NCBI GenBank assembly: GCA_963855995.1
Contig: OY979719.1
Coordinates: 17,393,312 to 17,457,311 of the forward strand
Source: Muricea muricata
Taxonomy: Eukaryota; Cnidaria; Anthozoa; Malacalcyonacea; Plexauridae
Reading direction: 5' to 3'
DNA length: 64,000 nt
Part shown: piece by piece, positions 57,601 through 64,000 of the stretch
Layout of the letters: every line of letters begins with the position of its first letter
Position numbering within the stretch: the stretch's first letter is position 1
Made by a program: the position numbers and the translations under genes
The notes under the pieces: generated by a model
The model's input: only the letters and a program-made list of their open reading frames with translations
Database searches by the model: none
Told to the model about the DNA's origin: nothing

Positions 57601-60600
57601 GCGTTAATAGATGTTTTGTCTCGCTTTCAGAATATTTTAGAAGTCTATTTTAGACATAATTCAACATGAAAGAACAGGCAAAGAAATGGATCACTGCTCC
57701 GCCCACTGTTCCACAATGTAGATGCAAAGTCAACCCAGTTACCACATAAATACATTATTCAACAAAACTTCTTCCAAGGAACAATTTTCCGTCTTATTTC
57801 TTGATACAGAAGGAAGCATGCACGAGTGTTTCATTTGTTGCTCTGTAAATTTTTAAAACGCTTTTCGAGGGTTAAAAAAATCTGTTCTTAATGGTTTATG
57901 CTGCACTTAAAAAATTAAGTCCATTTAAGACAGCTGTAGCGATATGCCAATATGCTGTAATAAATTCTACTTCGTCCGAGCCGAGGAATTTGCATTTTAA
58001 GGGTTTCCTTAACGGCGTTTTCCTTCTTATAGCAGCGACGATAAATCAAGAATTTTCACGACGTTTTTGCGATGTTGCGATGAAAAGCTACTTTTTAAGA
58101 TCGAAAGTTTTAAAGGCAAATTCGTCGTAGCTATTAGATTACCAGATTATATAAGGTTTTCGAAGACAGATTTTAGCATCAACTTGAGTCAATAACACAC
58201 TTTAGCATTCATTCTTGTGCCAACCGAGATCTCGAGCTTTCTACAGAGAGCCTCGCCATTTTGAACATGAGTTTCCATGCAAATTACGCGGTCAAGAGCA
58301 ATTTGTGCGGCTTAAAAGCATAAGTGTGCTCTTACGAAGCTTTCATGAGAGAATTACCTGTTTTTTTTTCTTTTTCGGATCCTCTTTGGGCGCTGAAATT
58401 GCAGATAGCGTACGAATAGCGCACGAAAAAGCTCCCAATGAACTTTTTCACTGCGATGATATTTGTGTATGGGAGGAATATTTAGCGACGTGCATGCGCA
58501 CTTTTGACAAATTTTCAAGATTATATAACTCGAATACAAGGGTCGGCTGTAGCAAGGCGAATAGCATATTCATGCGCTGGATAGTGATTTTTCTAGCTTT
58601 TAAATGTGTTAAATAACTGGTAAAGCCCATATTAAAGTTCAGCATTTTCTAGTTGAAAGAAAAGTTCAGATTTGGCTTCCAATAGCTCTACCGCTACCTT
58701 AATCTACCTTTCAGCCAATCAGATGTGCCGGACCTACCCGATTAACCAATCAAATTGCTTAAAAATCGGCAAAGGGTAGCGGTAGTGGTAGTGGAAGTCA
58801 AATCTGAACCTCTCTAAAGTGACTCTTATCTTTTGCAAATCCATGGTGTCACTGGTTTTTATGTCTTTCTGCGGCAGTTCAAAAAATCACTATCCGGTGG
58901 ATACCGCTATTCACCTTTCCTACAACCGTCGAACGACTCCAGACGATAATTTAAAGGCATTGACACCTCGTCGCAAATTCAAAACCTTTCGTGCGTGAAG
59001 TTCCCAAGTCTACAATGTTTTTACCTATTTATAAACCAAAGCCAATGCGAGATTATTTTTCAGTTTAACGCAGCATGCCCGCCGACTTGTCCAAGTTGGT
59101 CTCCAATTGCATACAAATTTGATTTTAAATAGAGTTTGAACTTAATTACATTTTGGCTATAAATATTAGTGTGTTAAGCGGACCTACTACGCGTTTCACC
59201 ACAGAACTGTGCAACATGACTGTTTTCGCAGCACGAAAACGATTACACAGAGTATTAATACGGTTGTAATAATTGTCTTGATGATATAACATTGAACGTT
59301 TGATTGTGCAAAGACAGTGTGCCATTTCTGCCACGACGTGAAACAATATATTAAACGACAATATACAACGTTTGTCGAACGAGGCAAATTTCACAAACTT
59401 CTGTCACAAATATCTCCTGTTCTGTACAAACGCCTTGTAAGTGAGAACCCACGTTGTTGTTAATTTGGATTAATTGTACACGTACAAGACAACGGACGCA
59501 AAAATCTCCTAGGAAAAGATTGACATTCACCATTATTGGTCAAAACGCAAATATCTTTACTTAAAGGCACTCTCGCACCCTCCAATACAATGCCGTTGAG
59601 CGATGGAAAACTAACAAATACGCGTCTTTATCGTAGATCAAGGATACATATAGATATGCAATGCGATACTTTGCGTATGATTTCGCAGTCTCACGGAAAA
59701 CATCTCAACACTAAAATTTAAACTGTGTTAGGCTAAATTTTGTGTTGGCGCCATTTAATAGAGATTGACACAATATTACGTGTTTCTTTTGAATTTTCTT
59801 TATAAATTATTAACGCATTTGACAAATCCCTATAAAGCACTGTGCTGTATGTTATAAGCACTGTACTTTATTTTAGCGTTTCTTTTTTGGAGGCCAGATT
59901 AAAAGACATTATTTTCTGAGCAATTTGGTCAAGTAATTTCAAGTTATCGTTGTAAGGAAATTCGTATCGTAATGCATACATTTCTATGCTTATTCAATGC
60001 AAGTTATTCAATTCGTATTCAATGCAAGTCAATGAATTCAATTTGTATTGAATGCAAGTTATTTTCGTTTGTTTTCTATTGTAGTAAGGAAATTCGTATT
60101 GTAATCGTTGATGACGAGGATTACGAGAAGAAGGAAACATTTCAAGTTTGGCTTGGTCAACCTTACGTGGTGACAGCTGACGGAGAAGAACCCCCTCCCT
60201 CGCCGGGGGGAAATACCCCTGAAGAAGAGAGGATAAGGGAATTGGGAAAACCTAGGCTTGGTATGTGGACTGTTGGGTAGTTTGTGAATGGATACACCCC
60301 CGATGAAAACGGGGTGGGGGGGGGGAAGAGCCCTTCATGAGAGGGGGGTGATACGCCTGTTGAAAAGCGAGGAACGATGGGAGAAGGGCCTCGTTGAAGA
60401 AGGGGTGACATCCCTAATGAAAGGCGAGAAACGGGGGGGGGAGGAGGGAGGACTAGAATAAGGGTTTTGTTTTGAATAAGTTGTTATTTCTGCGTCTCTA
60501 GTGGAAACCCTTCAACGCAAGGGGGAGGGCTACCCTCAAGATTAGGACTATAGAACCGAGACTGGATATGTAGAATGTAGGATATTTTGATAGTTCTCTC

Positions 60601-62139
60601 TTCATGGAAAAGAAACCCTCCTTTCAGACTGTGGAGGGCACCTCCAGGGAGATGAAAAGGAGCCAAATGAGATGATAATGATGAGAAGTTAGTTCTTTTT
60701 GTCAGAAATTTTCTTCACAAAAAAGTTTGTTTTTTCAGGCGACATCAAAGTCGTTGAAGTCTCGATTATCGAGAGCAAAGAATTCAAGAACACGGTTGAC
60801 CGTCTTCTAGCGAAAGCCAATCTTGCCTTGGTCGTCGGAACGTCTTCGTGGCGCGAGCAGTTCTCCGATGCTTTTACGGTCGGTGGCGACGACGACGACG
60901 GCAGCGACAGCGGCGAACCTTCGCCTCCGACGTACGGCGATTATCTGATGCATTATTTGACCTTATTTTGGAAGGTTTTGTTTGCAACTGTTCCTCCGAC
61001 AGATATCTGGGGTGGCTGGGCTTGTTTTGTCATCTCTATTATTTGGATTGGAATCCTAACTATGTTCATTGGCGATCTAGCATCGCATTTTGGTTGCACG
61101 ATTGGATTGTCAGACAGCGTGGTCGCTATATCGTTTGTGGCATTGGGAACTAGTGTCCCAGGTAAGGAGGCAAAAGTAGAATTAGCGTAATTCTTGCCTC
61201 ACAACAAGGGCAGATTTTCTTTTATCAAAAAAAATTAAACTTAATTTATCATATTTCAGTAAACAAGTTACAGTCGCTATAACTCTGTGAATTTTCAGTA
61301 CCAAATTTTGAAATTTTGTCATTTTAGTAGGCGTGTGGTTTACGTAGCAAAATTTCAAGCAATTACAAGCGAAAAATTTTATCGTTTTTCCTTTTGATAA
61401 AAGGTTTTGAAGAATTTACAAAAAAATCTTTGAGGAACGTGACGAAGTAATATTTATCACTGTATTAGTTTCCTCCTTACAAATTTACAAATTTCAAGCT
61501 TAGAATTCACCCATGTAAATAAAGCTTTTGAGAGTGCAAATCAACCATTACAATACTTTTTAGCCTACATTATGGTTTTTAAGTTGCATGTCTCGAATGT
61601 TTAGAATATTCTGGGAAAATTTGGGGCGGCAGTCTTGAAACCAGAAGATGGGAGTTCAAAGCGTCATTCTATGCACTGTCAGATTAAGATGAACTGTGTT
61701 CTTACGTGGTGAATCATTAAAATTTATCATTAGCATTCACCTCATCGATTCTTTGTTTTCAGACACATTTGCCAGCAAGGTTGCTGCTGTCCAGGACGAG
61801 TATGCTGACTCCTCGATTGGTAACGTGACCGGAAGTAATTCCGTCAATGTCTTCCTGGGCGTCGGTTTAGCGTGGTCCCTGGCCGCCATTGTTCACGCCA
61901 TCCGAGGAACAGAATTTACGGTCCAGGCAGGCTCGCTGGGGTTTTCCGTCCTCATATTCTGCATCTTCGCTATAAGTGCCATATTCGTCCTCATGTTACG
62001 TCGCCATTCAGCCGTGGGCGGGGTCCTCGGTGGTCCGATGAAGTTCAAGCTACCCACAACGATATTCCTGGTTTTCCTCTGGATCATGTATGTGATATTA
62101 TCGTCCCTTGAAGCCTACTGCCATTTTGAAGGATTTTAA
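51647..62139 (+). CDS. SLC8: Na+/Ca2+ exchanger (NCX / SLC8 / Calx family)
   Basis: Four exons, 51647-53439, 60085-60260, 60739-61161 and 61763-62139, join in phase to 922 aa. The plasma-membrane antiporter moves about three Na+ in for one Ca2+ out. A signal peptide (FLLSFITLILVFGRPVAA) starts the protein. The alpha-1 repeat is at about residues 121-173 (LMALGSSAPEILLTVIEV, GPSTIVGSAAFNLFVI); the basic auto-inhibitory XIP-like segment follows at 239-262 (RRFNFYRYLRKRVRRQKRQG). The large cytosolic loop holds Calx-beta domain 1 with the Ca2+-binding DDDIFEEDEHF, and Calx-beta 2 spanning exons 1-2 (IVDDEDYEKKETF). Exons 3-4 give the alpha-2 repeat (GDLASHFGCTIGL, FVALGTSVPDTFASKVAA, GNVTGSNSVNVFLG) and last helices ending EAYCHFEGF. 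The ATG at 51647 is directly before the signal peptide. All catalytic blocks are intact. Confidence 0.97.
55967..56300. mobile_element. Foldback family B, diverged copy
   Basis: Left AAAGAGCATCTTAAAAATTG and AGTTTGGTGGCGAAATGTTG face right CAACATTTCGTCACCAAACT and GACGCTCTTTTCAG. The centre has the family mark TACAAATATATACAAAATTC. Confidence 0.78.
58664..58809. mobile_element. 146-bp MITE
   Basis: Ends GTTCAGATTTG and CAAATCTGAAC are perfect inverted repeats; inner CTACCGCTACC and GGTAGCGGTAG also pair. Located in exchanger intron 1. Confidence 0.85.
59994..60065. repeat. Short tandem ATTCAATGCAAG repeats
   Basis: Four to five loose copies of ATTCAATGCAAGT / ATTGAATGCAAGT end about 20 bases before the exon 2 acceptor. 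They sit where the branch point and pyrimidine tract would be. Confidence 0.7.
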
Positions 62140-64000
62140 GCTGGAGAATTTTTATTTTTTGAACTGATTTTGCAGCAGACCTTGCTTTTTGCGAGCTAGT
62201 GTTGCTGTATTGATTTCGTTGCGTCGTTTTATTTCGAATTTTCGATACAACTCGACACAGAAATATTGACCTGATTATAATTGCACGCACCATCGATTGT
62301 GAAGAGTTTAGTGACCTGGACTGTGGGAGTGGATCCTGGACATTCCTAAATCTGATTTTTAACCGAGGTATGAACTGAACTTGAGCGAGAAGAAATGGAA
62401 AGGATGGCACCGAAACTGGGTTCCGAAAATGTAATCCTACATGGCTGAGGAAAGACGGAACTGTCATATATGACAGTGATTGCCGCATTTTCAATGCATT
62501 AGGGATTCTGAATTTGGAGTGACTGTTTTTGTTCCTGGTGTGAGACGTTGAAGACGGAAAGATTGGAATAAAAAAGGAGATAGTTAACCGTTGAGTGAAC
62601 CTGATAGGTGTATTTGTATATTTGTTGATATTGATGGTCGAATGCCGTTGGCTTTGGAAATACAGTGTCTAAGAAATACAATGAAAGGCTAGATTTGTAG
62701 GAGGCCTTGATAGTCATGTGTAACTGTAGTTTTAGCAGTTTTCTTTTTTTGGTATCTGACAGAAACACAATTGTAAGCAATTCTAGACTGTTTTGATTGA
62801 AAAACTCTGCTTGAAAGATAAGTGTTCTTATGTCAGAGATGCTGTATGGATGTGTTTTTTTGAAAAAATTCTACTCGTGTGAGCAAGTGTGCTATTAAAA
62901 AAAGCTTAGGTTGTTTATTTATACATTCGTGTTGAAATTGAGGCGATTTCAAAAAAAATACTTCGTACTGAAGGCATGTGAACAAACACACCTTCCTGTG
63001 TGTGGAGCACTCCCTCCTGTGCTGAGAGGGTTTTTCTCTGGGTGCTACCACCGGATACCCTCTAAAATCAACACATATAGGACACACAGCCATGCACTTT
63101 ATACACCACATCCCGTGCCTACGACTTTAAATCGTAAATGACAAGGCAACCCCGAGGGTACTAAGTATTTCTACGCACTGTATTCCCAAAGCTTCTTCAA
63201 GAATAGCTCAAGGAATGGAATAAAATGCATGAAGAACTTCAACTGAAAAGATGTAAATTATTTAGTCACAAGGAAATAATGTATGAGCGATATGAACATA
63301 TATAGTGTAGCTGACCTAGAGTTATATAGAATATATTACCAAATTTTATTATGGCTGATTTAGATCTGTTAGTCCAGTAAATTGATTTTATACTGGACGA
63401 ATTTTATGTAGTTAGTCTTGAATATATTCTCAATGAAATCAAAAATGATGATTTGACGGAGTTATGATTTTGCTTGGCGAAAACTGTTTAATTTTCAGTT
63501 GAAGTTTTTGATTCGTCATGTTATCCGAAGATTACAATGCTGGCGAGTTTGAGAAACCAGGAAAGCACGTGGGAATCCCCATATAAATAGTAAACATGGG
63601 TTACGTAAGTCTGCCTCTGCCAGTAAAAGAATGACGTCACTTTGGAATTCAAAATGGCGGATTCCAGTAAAGGTCGGGTAAAGGCAACATGATTCCGCAT
63701 TTAGGCCTTTGTCAAGATCTGTAAGGAATTTTGTAGCTTGTCATGCAAGCAAAACCTTTGTTATGTTCGGTACCCAACTAGGGCTAGCAGAATATATTAA
63801 TCGCGTCGCCATTTTCATTTTTCAGTACCCAAGAACGGCCAGCAGAACATATTAGAAATGTGTGGGGGGGGGGGGGGGGTGTAAGACCAAATAACTGCAA
63901 ATATTTACCAGAATAATCGTGCCGCTTCGGACAGTCGAAAAGCAAAAAAATAGACAAAAAACGAACACACTCATATGAGCTATTACCTTTAATAGCGCAC
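62140..64000. other. 3' region of the exchanger and right-hand spacer
   Basis: Probable 3' UTR with AATAAA at about 62568 and 63220. A SINE-tail-like piece (CTGAGAGGGTTTTTCTCTGG) is at about 63020-63065. Near the right edge the text ACCCAACTAGGGCTAGCAGAA/ACCCAAGAACGGCCAGCAGAA forms a short direct repeat at 63772 and 63826, followed by a G-run at 63864. No exon was supported. Confidence 0.6.

Larger units (their letters stand above)
53440..60084. other. 6.6 kb exchanger intron 1
   Basis: Interrupts the Calx-beta 2 coding region, the place where vertebrate SLC8A1 has mutually exclusive and cassette exons. I found no extra exon with Calx-beta text on the plus strand. It contains foldback family B (55967-56300), a hairpin at 56688-56740, a 146-bp MITE (58664-58809) and a short ATTCAATGCAAG tandem array at 59994-60065, just before exon 2. 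The remainder is AT-rich. Confidence 0.6.

Overview
This is a 64 kb piece of a nuclear genome from an animal. The genes are split by many introns with GT/AG borders, the DNA between them is AT-rich, and the protein set is animal-specific: a doublesex/mab-3-related (DMRT) factor with DM and DMA domains, a stum/SPEC3-family membrane protein, golgin-84 and a Na+/Ca2+ exchanger with Calx-beta domains. Intron richness, compact genes and abundant short inverted-repeat transposons suggest an early-branching animal, perhaps a cnidarian. That placement is inference, not something the sequence proves.

Layout: (1) 1-246 (-), a partial exon of a ricin-B-lectin-like protein, followed by about 3.7 kb of repeat-rich spacer. 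(2) 3913-8696 (-), WDR74, a ribosome-biogenesis WD40 protein, nine exons recovered. (3) 9885-13289 (+), a two-exon DMRT gene, DMRTA (DMRT4/5)-like, 358 aa. (4) 14492-15349 (+), a two-exon gene for a cysteine-rich membrane or secreted protein of unknown family, 193 aa. (5) 17464-18797 (-), a stum/SPEC3-like tetraspan-type protein. (6) 19991-21437 (-), an unrecognised lysine-rich gene that reads through only with a 55-nt intron or a frameshift. (7) 22621-30181 (+), adenylosuccinate synthetase, 16 exons that join in phase to a 437 aa protein. (8) 32917-44557 (+), golgin-84 (GOLGA5), 15 exons joining to 730 aa. (9) 44558-51646, a 7 kb gene-free spacer rich in foldback elements. (10) 51647-62139 (+), an NCX/SLC8 Na+/Ca2+ exchanger, four exons, 922 aa, with a 6.6 kb intron at the position where other animals place alternative exons. 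(11) 62140-64000, 3' region and repeats.

The genes are unrelated single-copy functions (nucleotide synthesis, Golgi tethering, calcium export, rRNA processing, transcription), so no operon or pathway cluster is seen. What dominates the non-coding DNA is a rich set of small non-autonomous mobile elements: at least ten terminal-inverted-repeat or foldback families, several with two to five copies here, a tRNA-headed SINE pair, a nested transposon pair with an 8-bp target duplication, a 21-bp minisatellite and a dispersed CAAGTTG-rich repeat. No CRISPR, rRNA or intact tRNA gene was seen. Exon borders were set by hand from splice signals, reading phase and family similarity.
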